Assembly (NCBI GenBank): GCA_018701055.1
Contig: JABIUH010000109.1
Coordinates: forward strand, 1-8,440
Direction of reading: 5' to 3'
DNA length: 8,440 bases
From: Woeseia sp.
GTDB taxonomy: Bacteria > Pseudomonadota > Gammaproteobacteria > Steroidobacterales > Woeseiaceae
Part shown: positions 1 to 6,532 of the stretch, one piece after another
Layout: every line of letters starts with the position of its first letter
How positions within the stretch are numbered: the first letter of the stretch is position 1
Translations under genes and position numbers: made by a program
The notes under the pieces: model-generated
The model's input: only the letters and a program-made list of their open reading frames with translations
Database searches by the model: none
Told to the model about the DNA's origin: nothing

Positions 1-2
1 AA

Positions 3-551
3 GGGTTCCAGCCACGACCTAAGGCGGTGCTCGACATCGAAGTTAAAGAGTTAATTGCAACAGCCCGGTTGATAAACGATGACGAAAAACTCGGGACTAC
101 CGCCGATTTTCTGCTTGGCACATCAGTAACCGTGCACGATCCTGCACCGCACTGGGAACCCGAAGAACTGATTGCGAAGGCAGATGCTGGTGCGCATTTC
201 GTGATCACTCAGCTTTGTTTTGATATCGACATACTGCGTCGCTATGTGGAGTGCCTGATTGCAAAAAAACTCTTGCATCGCGTGAGTTTAATCGTAAGCA
301 CGGCGGTGCTCGATTCGGCCGACCTGGCAATCTGGTTGCGTGACAATCGGCGTCACGCGATCGTGCCGCCGCACCTCATCGAGCGCATGCAGGATGCAAC
401 CGATCCGGTAGCGGAGGGGCGGGTGTTAGGCAGCGAATTCGTGCGTGAGATTGCAAACATTGCTGGCGTTGCCGGTGTGAATTTCACCGCAGGCACCGAA
501 CTATCGATGATCCCGCGCATATTGACCGATGTGAGCGCGGAGCGCGCGTAG
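3..551 (+). CDS. Methylenetetrahydrofolate reductase-like protein, C-terminal part (5' end outside window)
   Basis: The reading frame is open from base 3 to the TAG at 549-551, about 182 codons. The codons before the GTG at 27 continue the family pattern without a break, so this is the 3' part of a longer gene and GTG 27 is not its start. The fragment resembles the second half of the MTHFR TIM barrel: a KADAGAHFVITQLCFD segment (K, AGA, TQ and FD are the family's typical positions), then a beta-strand with helix pattern and a late IVPPHLIERM stretch like the usual 'P..l...l' segment. The known family reduces 5,10-methylene-THF to 5-methyl-THF with a flavin, in the cytosol, feeding methionine synthesis or C1 metabolism. 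The end (VAGVNFTAGTELSMIPRIL) differs from the GLHFYTLN ending of Escherichia coli MetF and looks more like divergent MTHFR-domain proteins. The exact reaction is therefore uncertain. A 139-base gap separates it from the next gene. Confidence 0.75.
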   Translation, partial: GFQPRPKAVLDIEVKELIATARLINDDEKLGTTADFLLGTSVTVHDPAPHWEPEELIAKADAGAHFVITQLCFDIDILRRYVECLIAKKLLHRVSLIVSTAVLDSADLAIWLRDNRRHAIVPPHLIERMQDATDPVAEGRVLGSEFVREIANIAGVAGVNFTAGTELSMIPRILTDVSAERA

Positions 552-690
552 CCGCGAATCCACATCGTAACAGCGGTTAGCCCCACGATTTAATTTTCTT
601 GCGTAGGCAGCGAGGCTTGTTCAATCGGGCGTCCTTGGTTAATACTGCCAGGTCGCCGAAATTAGTTGGCGGTACTTGGAGTAAGACGAC
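552..690. other. Intergenic region between the MTHFR-like and sulfotransferase genes
   Basis: This gap of 139 bases holds no credible gene and no hairpin followed by a T-run, so no intrinsic terminator is visible for the MTHFR-like gene. A weak promoter-like pair, TTGTTC (617-622) and TAATAC (640-645) with a 17-base spacer, could serve the sulfotransferase gene, but each box matches the sigma70 consensus at only about half its positions. Read-through from upstream is equally possible. Confidence 0.3.
678..681 (+). promoter_or_regulatory. Ribosome binding site supporting a TTG start
   Basis: GGAG lies nine bases before TTG 691. An in-frame TAA at 682-684 excludes any start further upstream, and the next in-frame ATG (718) has no purine-rich site in front of it. 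This is why the TTG is preferred. Confidence 0.55.
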
Positions 691-2733
691 TTGGATTCCA
701 GTCAAAATCAACGACAGATGTTTGATCGTGCACTAGCGTTCCTGAAGAACGGCGATGCTGAAATGGCGGAACAACTCTGTTGCGATATTTTGCTGGACTA
801 TCCCAAAGATGCCAACGTTCTTTGTCTTTCAGGGCGCGCACTAATCAAACTCGGTCGCCATGCAGATGCCGAAGAGCGTCTCAGAGACGCTGCTTCGATT
901 TATCCGACTTTTCCGCGACCGCATGTTTATCTGGGCGAAATGTTTCTTGCACAGGGAAAATTTGAAAACGCGATTAAAGAGTTTCGTCGCGCCGTTGAGC
1001 TTGGCGACACCGATTCAAATACGCGTATCAAACTGGGCCGGGCATTGACCATGCATGGTGATGGTGACAGCGCACGAGAAGCGCTAAGCGAATCGATGCA
1101 ACTTAGTCCCGATCGTCAAATGCTGATTAAGGCGTTCGAACTCGAGAACACGGGTAAAGAACAAGAGGCAGAAAAAATCTATCGGAATATGCTCGCACGC
1201 GATGCCGAAAACGTCGAAGCCATGCGACTCCTGGCGGGTATCGCGACTAAGCAAAACCAGCACCGTAACGCGGAAACCTTATTGAATCGTGTGATCGAAC
1301 TGGCCCCCGATTTCGGCAAAGCTTTGGCGAATCTGGTGGTGAATCAACTCGAGCAAGAGAAAGTCACCGCGGCACTTGGAACAGCCAAACGTCTGACTCG
1401 CGTGGCGGCAGACAATCCTGACTCACATTTGTACCTCGGGAGTGCGTACTCTGCTGCCGCACTCTACAAAGAAGCAATCGATGCCTACAAAAAGGCATTG
1501 CGACTAGCGCCAACACATCCAGGTGCTTTAGCGGGAATTGCACATAGTTACCGAACAATCGGGCGTAAGGAAGACGCGATCAAGTTTTATCGAAAGTGTA
1601 TTGATACCAATCCGTTTTTTACTGAGACGTACTGGAGTCTCGCGAACCTCAAGACGTTTCGTTTTACGGACACTGAATTCCAGACGATGGAGGAAATGGT
1701 TAAACACCCGGATATTTCGGACGAATCGCAAGTGCATTTGTACAACGCGTTGGGGCTGGAGCACGAAAACCGCGAGAATTATGATCGTGCCTTTGAGTGT
1801 TTCGCAAAATGTAATGCGGTGCGACGTCGTCAGGAGTACTACGATCCGGCGGAAACGGAAATGGTGCACGATGACATTGTCGAAATTGTGACCGAGAAAT
1901 TCGTGAATCAGCCGACCGCCGATGTGGGATACGCTGCGGCGCCGATTTTTATCATCGGGCTACCGCGCTCAGGCTCAACCTTGCTTGAGCAAATATTGGC
2001 GAGTCATAGCATGGTTGAGGGAACTCACGAGTTGAGTGACCTCGGTCGGGTCATCAACCAACTTCCTCGACTCATCAAGAAGAATGAGCGCTACCCCAAA
2101 TCCTTGCTCGATCTGGATGTACAGAAAATTGGACAAATGGGTCAGGCCTATATGGAGCGTACGAGTCAGTATCGCTCTGGAAGCCCGTTTTTCACGGACA
2201 AGAACCCAAACAACTTCGCCCATGTTGGCTTGGTTCATCTCATCTTGCCGCAAGCGATTTTTATTAACGCACGCCGTCACCCACTCGACAGTTGCCTCGG
2301 TAGTTTCAAACAGCTATTCGCGAAGGGGCAGACCTTTAGCTACGACCTGGCCGAATTGGGCGACTACTATGTGCAGTACTGTCGTCTAATGGATCATTGG
2401 AACAACGTATTACCGGGTAAGGTTTTGGATGTACACTACGAAGATGTTGTCGCTGACCTTGATACGCAGGTGCATCGAATTCTTGATCATTGCGGTCTTC
2501 CCTTCGAGGAGCAGTGCCTCACATTTCACGAAACGGATCGTGCCGTCAAAACGGCGAGCTCCGAACAGGTACGCCAACCCATTTACAGCACATCGGTAAA
2601 TTTGTGGCGCAATTACGAGTCGCACCTGGACCCGGTCATCGATATCCTTGCGCCTCTATTGCGCAAAATGTCTGCCCAAGAACTACCGGACAAGTTAGCC
2701 GAAAATAAAGTGCCTTGCACGCGCGGGCTTTGA
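691..2733 (+). CDS. Tetratricopeptide repeat-containing sulfotransferase
   Basis: A 680-residue protein with no signal peptide or membrane segment, so probably cytosolic. Residues about 11-310 form roughly nine TPR units with regular A/G/L spacing, for example 75-108, 243-276 and 277-310. A family-typical linker follows (YWSLANLKTFRFTD, 314-327). Residues about 417-655 are a sulfotransferase domain: the PAPS 5'-phosphosulfate loop GLPRSGSTLLEQIL (423-436), a conserved TDKNPNNF (502-509), the 3'-phosphate-binding segment RRHPLDSCLGSF (528-539) and the late signature TASSEQVRQPIY (621-632). Members transfer sulfuryl groups from PAPS to hydroxyls; the fold is related to tyrosylprotein and heparan sulfotransferases. 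The TPR half presumably binds a protein or peptide substrate or partner, but the acceptor cannot be read from sequence. The next gene, a TonB-dependent receptor, starts 335 bases downstream in the same direction with its own candidate promoter. All key motifs are intact. Start is TTG 691; ATG 718 is the alternative. Confidence 0.92.
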   Translation: MDSSQNQRQMFDRALAFLKNGDAEMAEQLCCDILLDYPKDANVLCLSGRALIKLGRHADAEERLRDAASIYPTFPRPHVYLGEMFLAQGKFENAIKEFRRAVELGDTDSNTRIKLGRALTMHGDGDSAREALSESMQLSPDRQMLIKAFELENTGKEQEAEKIYRNMLARDAENVEAMRLLAGIATKQNQHRNAETLLNRVIELAPDFGKALANLVVNQLEQEKVTAALGTAKRLTRVAADNPDSHLYLGSAYSAAALYKEAIDAYKKALRLAPTHPGALAGIAHSYRTIGRKEDAIKFYRKCIDTNPFFTETYWSLANLKTFRFTDTEFQTMEEMVKHPDISDESQVHLYNALGLEHENRENYDRAFECFAKCNAVRRRQEYYDPAETEMVHDDIVEIVTEKFVNQPTADVGYAAAPIFIIGLPRSGSTLLEQILASHSMVEGTHELSDLGRVINQLPRLIKKNERYPKSLLDLDVQKIGQMGQAYMERTSQYRSGSPFFTDKNPNNFAHVGLVHLILPQAIFINARRHPLDSCLGSFKQLFAKGQTFSYDLAELGDYYVQYCRLMDHWNNVLPGKVLDVHYEDVVADLDTQVHRILDHCGLPFEEQCLTFHETDRAVKTASSEQVRQPIYSTSVNLWRNYESHLDPVIDILAPLLRKMSAQELPDKLAENKVPCTRGL

Positions 2734-2750
2734 CGTAACAATAGGTTACG
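2734..2750. repeat. Short inverted repeat directly after the sulfotransferase stop
   Basis: CGTAAC and GTTACG form a perfect 6-base inverted repeat around a 5-base loop, beginning at the first base after the TGA. No T-run follows, so it is not a standard intrinsic terminator. The same hexamer recurs at 2805-2810 and, inverted, at 2881-2886. Confidence 0.3.
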
Positions 2751-2817
2751 GCACTTAGTGGTTGGTATTCACGAGGGCCAAAATAATCGCGACCGACCTG
2801 AAAACGTAACCCTTTGA

Positions 2818-2832
2818 TTAATAAATTATTAA
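2818..2832. promoter_or_regulatory. AT-rich palindrome, possible operator or UP-type element
   Basis: TTAATAA, one A, then TTATTAA make a perfect 7-base inverted repeat with a single central base, consisting only of A and T. It lies about 110 bases before the candidate -35 box of the receptor gene. Such symmetry fits a dimeric regulator, but no known consensus was recognised and AT-rich palindromes also arise by chance. Confidence 0.3.
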
Positions 2833-2933
2833 GAGACCTTTCGGCAGAGCAATACCTAAGCGATAAGCGCCAGCCTATTAGTTACGCTAGAAAGTATTGC
2901 GCGTCTCGCCCAGCCTTACCATCGTACTAACTG

Positions 2934-2956
2934 TGGTCAGCTTGAAATTGGTCAGC
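2934..2956 (+). repeat. Tandem TGGTCAGC direct repeat bracketing a -35 box
   Basis: TGGTCAGC occurs at 2934-2941 and again at 2949-2956, fifteen bases start to start. The candidate -35 hexamer TTGAAA lies in the 7-base gap between the copies. An exact 8-base repeat at this position suggests a regulator site, though the 15-base period is not an integral number of helical turns. No matching regulator is known to me. Confidence 0.35.
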
Positions 2957-2970
2957 ATCCCGCCTACATT
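2942..2970 (+). promoter_or_regulatory. Candidate sigma70-type promoter for the receptor gene
   Basis: TTGAAA (2942-2947, five of six consensus positions) is followed after exactly 17 bases by TACATT (2965-2970, four of six). Transcription would begin near 2977 and leave a leader of about 90 bases before ATG 3069. This is the best promoter-like pair found in the gap by eye. It is unproven. Confidence 0.35.
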
Positions 2971-2978
2971 GGACTTAC

Positions 2979-3016
2979 TCGGCCAAAAAAGCTCACTTAG
3001 AAGCGTTACTGGCCGA
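2979..3016 (+). other. Possible hairpin in the receptor mRNA leader
   Basis: TCGGCCA (2979-2985) is the exact reverse complement of TGGCCGA (3010-3016), giving a 7-base-pair stem with a 24-base loop close to the predicted transcript start. There is no T-run after it, so it is not a terminator. It could be a stability or translation-control structure, or chance. Confidence 0.25.
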
Positions 3017-3068
3017 CGCCACTCACGGCGATAACAGGTAGTGCAACGTGCACAGTCGGGGATTAAAA

Positions 3069-5582
3069 ATGTCTGCAAACCAAGGACTCGCTTTAACACC
3101 AATCGCAGCTGCCATTTCCGCTGTATTGGCACCTACTGGACTAGTCCAGGCGCAAGAAGATGGTTCGTCGTCGTCTTCCATCGAAGAGATCGTGGTTACC
3201 TCGCGTAAACGCGAGGAGAATCTACAGGATATTCCAGCCAGCATTCAGGCTATTCCGCAGATCATGCTGGAAAAAATGGGCGCGAACGGAATTGAGGATT
3301 ACACTCGTTTTATTCCCTCTGTCAATGTTGTCAGTTATACGCCAGGCAGCTCCGACATCATCTTCCGCGGTATTAACAGTGGCTCAATCGGTACCGGGCA
3401 AGCGCCGGCATCGTTGTACTTTGACGAATTGCCGCTGACTACGACCGGTGATCAGCCCGAAGTTCGCATGGTTGATATCAATCGGATTGAGGCGCTCGCC
3501 GGGCCGCAGGGCACCTTGTATGGTGGCTCCGCTCAAGCGGGTACCTTACGGGTCATTACGAATGAGCCAGACGTCACGCAATTTGAAGGCATCGGTTCAT
3601 TAACATTGAAAACGGGTTCGGAGTCCGCAACCAGCCATGAAGTCACCGGCGTTCTGAATCTGCCATTCGGTGATGGCAAAGCGGCATTGCGGCTCGTTGG
3701 ATTTACCGCGAGAGATGGTGGATTTATCGATAACGTGTACGGACATACCCCCGATACACACGCGACCAGTGGCTGGATTCCGGCCACCTGGGGCGTCGAA
3801 GACAATGCAGATGTTGTTGAAGATGATTGGAATGGTGTTGATTTCAACGGCGGCCGAGTTGCGTTAAAGGTTGATTTCAATGACACCTGGACCGGTACGC
3901 TGGGTTACAACTACCAAAAGACGGAAGCCGATGCGGGCACCGGCAATCACTACGATCCATTTGTCGGCGATTTGCAGGTCGTTAAATTCAATGATGGTTT
4001 CCGCAATCAGGATTGGGACGCATGGAACCTGACCTTCGAGGGTGACCTTGGTTGGGCGCAACTCGTTTCCGCCACTTCGTTTTTTGAGACCACTGCAGAA
4101 ACGACAGAAGATGCGACCGTTTACATTAAAAACTATCAGCGTTGGGCATGTCTCTATCAATGGGATCCCGCGGTATACACCGGTTATTTCGTTGATCCGA
4201 GCACTGGCGCTGCGCTCTACTATCCGCGTTATTGCTTCGGCAATACCAGTTTGGATGATGTGGAACAGGTACAACATTTCAGTCAGTCCAAAGACAAGTT
4301 CGCACAAGAAATTAGGTTATCGGGCGGCGATGACGATTTGAACTGGATTGTCGGATTGTTCTACGAAACCACTAACGACGATTGGAACTCACCGTGGGGT
4401 GACCCAACCAATTTTGATTACCAGGATTCCGTTGCGTTGGCGTATTGGGAAAGTACATTCGGCACCGGATTCGCACCAGAAGCTCAGTGGGGCTGGGAAT
4501 CTATTTCCCGCGTTAAGTGGGAGCAAAAAGCAGTCTTCGGTGAAATGACCTGGAATATTAATGATCAATGGTCGACCACGCTCGGCGGACGATATTTCGA
4601 CCGCCAGATGGACAGCGAGTACCTTGTTGAAAATCCGAATACGGTAATATCGACCCCTGACCTTATCGCACAGGGCGGACCATCATTCACCAAAGGTGGC
4701 AGTAAAGAGCTTGTGCCCAAGATTAGTTTTTCGTATAGCCCATCCGATGACAAGATGATGTATGTCTTGTACAGCGAGGGATTCCGACCGGGTGGTACCA
4801 ACCGTGGTCGAGGAAATCCCGTACTGCCGGTTGTGTTTGATGCCGATAAACTCGAAAATTTCGAGGTTGGCGCCAAGACTCGCTGGATGGAAGGACGCTT
4901 GCAGGTTAATTTGACCTATTACGACATGGGCTGGAAGGACTATCAGCTGCGTGTACTCGATCCGAGTTATGGCGCACCGGTTGCTCCTGGCGAGCCGCCC
5001 AATCCGTGGCAACAAGTCATCGCCAACGTAGGTGACGCCCAAGCCACTGGGCTACAGGTTGAGGTAGATTTCGCTGCGTCTGAACTCGTCACCGTCGGAA
5101 TGAACGTCGTTACCCAAGACTCCAAGACAGCGACTGATGTCAGCACGGATACCAATCCTGCAACGATCGAAATACCGGCAAATACTCGCCTACCGCTTGC
5201 GGTTGAGTTTAAGGCGTCCGGTTGGATCGATGTGAATTGGGAAACTAATTTTATACAGGGACAAGCATTCGCCAGATTGCAGGTGTCACACACCGGTGAT
5301 TCGGTGAATCAAATCGCACCGTCTAGCACCGGAGCTGATCCACAGTACATCAACGAGCCCTATACGATTGCCGATCTACGTTTCGGACTAATCACCGATT
5401 CGGAATGGCAATTTGATGTATTCGTTAGCAATATCACTGACGAGCGCGCGCAATACAATCAGGGCGGGTACTCCGAGTTGCTCTTCTCAAGTGTCCAGGA
5501 TGGTCGTACGAACTGGTCGCGCGTCTGGACCAATCGACCGCGTGAATATGGTTTGAAGATATCCAAACGCTGGGGTGAATAG
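3069..5582 (+). CDS. TonB-dependent outer-membrane receptor
   Basis: An 837-residue protein from ATG 3069, which has GGGGA six bases before it. An in-frame GTG at 3048 would add seven residues. The first ~28 residues are a signal peptide (hydrophobic core, then GLVQAQ). Next come a Ser-rich linker, the TonB-box-like EEIVVTSRKREE (39-50), and a plug domain with FRGI (99-102) and a GPQGTLYGG (145-153) segment followed by AGTLRVIT. From about 170 onward it shows alternating beta-barrel strands with TonB-receptor features (SEGFRPGG at 569-576; FVSNITDERA at 785-794; REYGL at 825-829). Length and order match the family, which imports siderophores, glycans, peptides or other large nutrients using proton-motive force relayed by TonB/ExbBD. 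The ligand is not evident. It has only two cysteines (361 and 389) and ends KRWGE rather than in the aromatic residue usual for barrels. An intrinsic terminator follows 19 bases after the stop, so the unit appears to end here. Confidence 0.95.
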   Translation: MSANQGLALTPIAAAISAVLAPTGLVQAQEDGSSSSSIEEIVVTSRKREENLQDIPASIQAIPQIMLEKMGANGIEDYTRFIPSVNVVSYTPGSSDIIFRGINSGSIGTGQAPASLYFDELPLTTTGDQPEVRMVDINRIEALAGPQGTLYGGSAQAGTLRVITNEPDVTQFEGIGSLTLKTGSESATSHEVTGVLNLPFGDGKAALRLVGFTARDGGFIDNVYGHTPDTHATSGWIPATWGVEDNADVVEDDWNGVDFNGGRVALKVDFNDTWTGTLGYNYQKTEADAGTGNHYDPFVGDLQVVKFNDGFRNQDWDAWNLTFEGDLGWAQLVSATSFFETTAETTEDATVYIKNYQRWACLYQWDPAVYTGYFVDPSTGAALYYPRYCFGNTSLDDVEQVQHFSQSKDKFAQEIRLSGGDDDLNWIVGLFYETTNDDWNSPWGDPTNFDYQDSVALAYWESTFGTGFAPEAQWGWESISRVKWEQKAVFGEMTWNINDQWSTTLGGRYFDRQMDSEYLVENPNTVISTPDLIAQGGPSFTKGGSKELVPKISFSYSPSDDKMMYVLYSEGFRPGGTNRGRGNPVLPVVFDADKLENFEVGAKTRWMEGRLQVNLTYYDMGWKDYQLRVLDPSYGAPVAPGEPPNPWQQVIANVGDAQATGLQVEVDFAASELVTVGMNVVTQDSKTATDVSTDTNPATIEIPANTRLPLAVEFKASGWIDVNWETNFIQGQAFARLQVSHTGDSVNQIAPSSTGADPQYINEPYTIADLRFGLITDSEWQFDVFVSNITDERAQYNQGGYSELLFSSVQDGRTNWSRVWTNRPREYGLKISKRWGE

Positions 5583-5600
5583 AACGCGAATAGGTTAGAG

Positions 5601-5628
5601 AAAAGGCCCCGGTTTCGGGGCCTTTTTT
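5601..5628 (+). terminator. Rho-independent terminator after the receptor gene
   Basis: AAAAGGCCCC (5601-5610) pairs perfectly with GGGGCCTTTT (5617-5626) around the 6-base loop GGTTTC, and a run of six T (5623-5628) closes it. On the opposite strand the hairpin ends in four T, so it might also act weakly for the convergent oxygenase gene that ends at 5773. Confidence 0.95.
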
Positions 5629-5698
5629 ATGGGTACGCTAAAGATCAATGTGTATTAACCACTGCGTAATTATTGGCTGCGTGGGCACATTGGGGGTG

Positions 5699-5711
5699 AG
5701 AGTAATACTCT
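5699..5711. repeat. Short palindrome between convergent genes
   Basis: AGAGTA, one A, then TACTCT form a perfect 6-base inverted repeat. It lies in the gap between the receptor and oxygenase genes, downstream of both. No function is assigned. Confidence 0.2.
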
Positions 5712-5772
5712 GACCGAGTCTCGCTCGAGCTTCAACGTGAAACATCGATTTACGTAAAAAATCTCAGCGACA

Positions 5773-6348
5773 CTAGCCCGATGATTCAGGCACTCGCTCA
5801 AGAACCGTCGACGGCATGTAGTCAAAAATAAACGTGATTCGATCCTCGTCACTTTTGTTCATGACGCTATGCTTGCGTTGATTATTTATTTCGTACGCCT
5901 CGCCTAATTTAAATTGATACGGCTGACCGTCAATCATAAAGCGTACCCGAGGGTGCGTGGTGATTGGCACATGAATTCGATGCGCCGCCGAAAACGACGG
6001 GTGCTTGTCACGGTGTGGCGATATTTTTCCACCTGAGAGCAGCTTTGCTGCCATCGCACGAATTACTGTCCCGCCAGGCGGATATCGTGACAATATTATA
6101 GCCTCCATGAGCGGAATCGCGACATCCGCGATGCGGGCCCAGCCAGGCTCGCGGCGTACCTCACTATTAGGCCAATTTTCGCCGTGCGTAAATACCATGA
6201 CAATTGATTGTGTGTCGTTATGCACATCAAATTGTTGCTGACGATATTCGTCTTCATGCCAGGCGAGCTCATCCTGATCCAAAATGCAGTCGCGCAGCGC
6301 TGTTGCGTCAAACTCACCAAGTTCGCGTAGGGGCGTATCAATATCCAT
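5773..6348 (-). CDS. Aspartyl/asparaginyl beta-hydroxylase-type 2OG-Fe(II) oxygenase
   Basis: A soluble protein of 191 residues from ATG 6348; an in-frame TTG at 6357 would add three residues and cannot be excluded. No signal or membrane segment is visible. Counting from the TTG, the protein carries the double-stranded beta-helix motifs of this oxygenase family: the iron-binding HRD (His115, Asp117) in KISPHRDKHPSF, Arg127 in RIHVPITTHP, the distal iron ligand His163 in QRKHSVMN, and Arg173 in DRITFIFDY, which probably binds 2-oxoglutarate. The family hydroxylates beta-carbons of Asp/Asn in proteins, or free amino acids such as proline; the compact size is that of a bare catalytic domain, without the membrane anchor and TPR part of animal AspH. 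The substrate is unknown. It is convergent with the receptor gene and divergent from the hydrolase gene, so it is its own transcription unit. Confidence 0.87.
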   Translation of the reverse strand: MDIDTPLRELGEFDATALRDCILDQDELAWHEDEYRQQQFDVHNDTQSIVMVFTHGENWPNSEVRREPGWARIADVAIPLMEAIILSRYPPGGTVIRAMAAKLLSGGKISPHRDKHPSFSAAHRIHVPITTHPRVRFMIDGQPYQFKLGEAYEINNQRKHSVMNKSDEDRITFIFDYMPSTVLERVPESSG

Positions 6349-6532
6349 AACATCCAATTCTAATCACTGTTAGTCGCCGAATCGACATAAATCGGCCAAT
6401 GCGCGAGGCACTGCGCGCAGCCTCTCGCCACCCGCTGCCGCAGTGAGTTGTCATCGACCCGAGCGAGACGATGATTGTGGTCGCCGGAACGCTCCAGTAG
6501 AGTGCTAATGGTTATCGGACTAGGGCAATTCT
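6349..6532. promoter_or_regulatory. Divergent intergenic region with weak promoter candidates
   Basis: These 184 bases must hold the start signals of both divergent genes. For the + gene two weak pairs are visible: TTGTCA (6448-6453) with GATGAT (6470-6475, 16-base spacer), and TTGTGG (6475-6480) with TAGAGT (6498-6503, 17-base spacer). For the minus gene no convincing pair was found. An imperfect 9-base inverted repeat (6401-6409 with 6420-6428, one mismatch) lies between them. No credible small gene is present. Confidence 0.3.
6522..6525 (+). promoter_or_regulatory. Ribosome binding site of the MetX-like hydrolase gene
   Basis: AGGG lies seven bases before ATG 6533, supporting that start and thus the N-terminal signal peptide. 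Confidence 0.5.

Larger units (their letters stand above)
2734..3068. other. 335-base intergenic region upstream of the TonB-dependent receptor
   Basis: No credible gene lies here: the + strand has no ATG before 3069, and the only sizeable minus-strand frame runs into the receptor gene and looks like no protein family. The region is richer in A/T and in short repeats than the flanking genes. In order it contains a CGTAAC inverted repeat, a 15-base AT palindrome, a tandem TGGTCAGC repeat around a candidate -35 box, a candidate -10 box, and a possible leader hairpin. It is best read as the control region of the receptor gene. No intrinsic terminator for the sulfotransferase gene was seen, so some read-through is possible. 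Confidence 0.6.

Noticed and set aside
27..551. GTG at 27 as the start of the first gene
   Set aside because: The frame is open to the window edge and the first residues match an internal part of the family, so the true start lies outside.
2734..2750. Inverted repeat after the sulfotransferase stop as an intrinsic terminator
   Set aside because: The stem is only six pairs, not GC-rich, and no T-run follows.
2758..2817. Possible 19-residue peptide starting at GTG 2758, considered as a substrate of the sulfotransferase
   Set aside because: There is no ribosome site, no Tyr, Cys or leader-core pattern, and a GTG start in a short random frame is expected by chance.
2887..3132. Open frame of 81 codons on the minus strand across the receptor's upstream region
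   Set aside because: It overlaps the receptor start and the candidate promoter, has no recognisable protein features, and its composition looks non-coding.
3163..3180. Trinucleotide-like TCG/TCT run as a slippage or phase-variation tract
   Set aside because: It encodes a short Ser linker with mixed codons after the signal peptide; the exact unit repeats too few times to suggest phase variation.
3864..4307. Open frame of 147 codons on the minus strand inside the receptor gene
   Set aside because: It lies wholly antisense to a well-supported gene, resembles no family, and has no separate control signals; it is a shadow of the receptor's codon pattern.
6471..6500. Nine-codon frame starting with ATG in the divergent region, considered as a leader peptide
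   Set aside because: It is too short, lacks a clear ribosome site and shows no codon run or attenuator hairpin.
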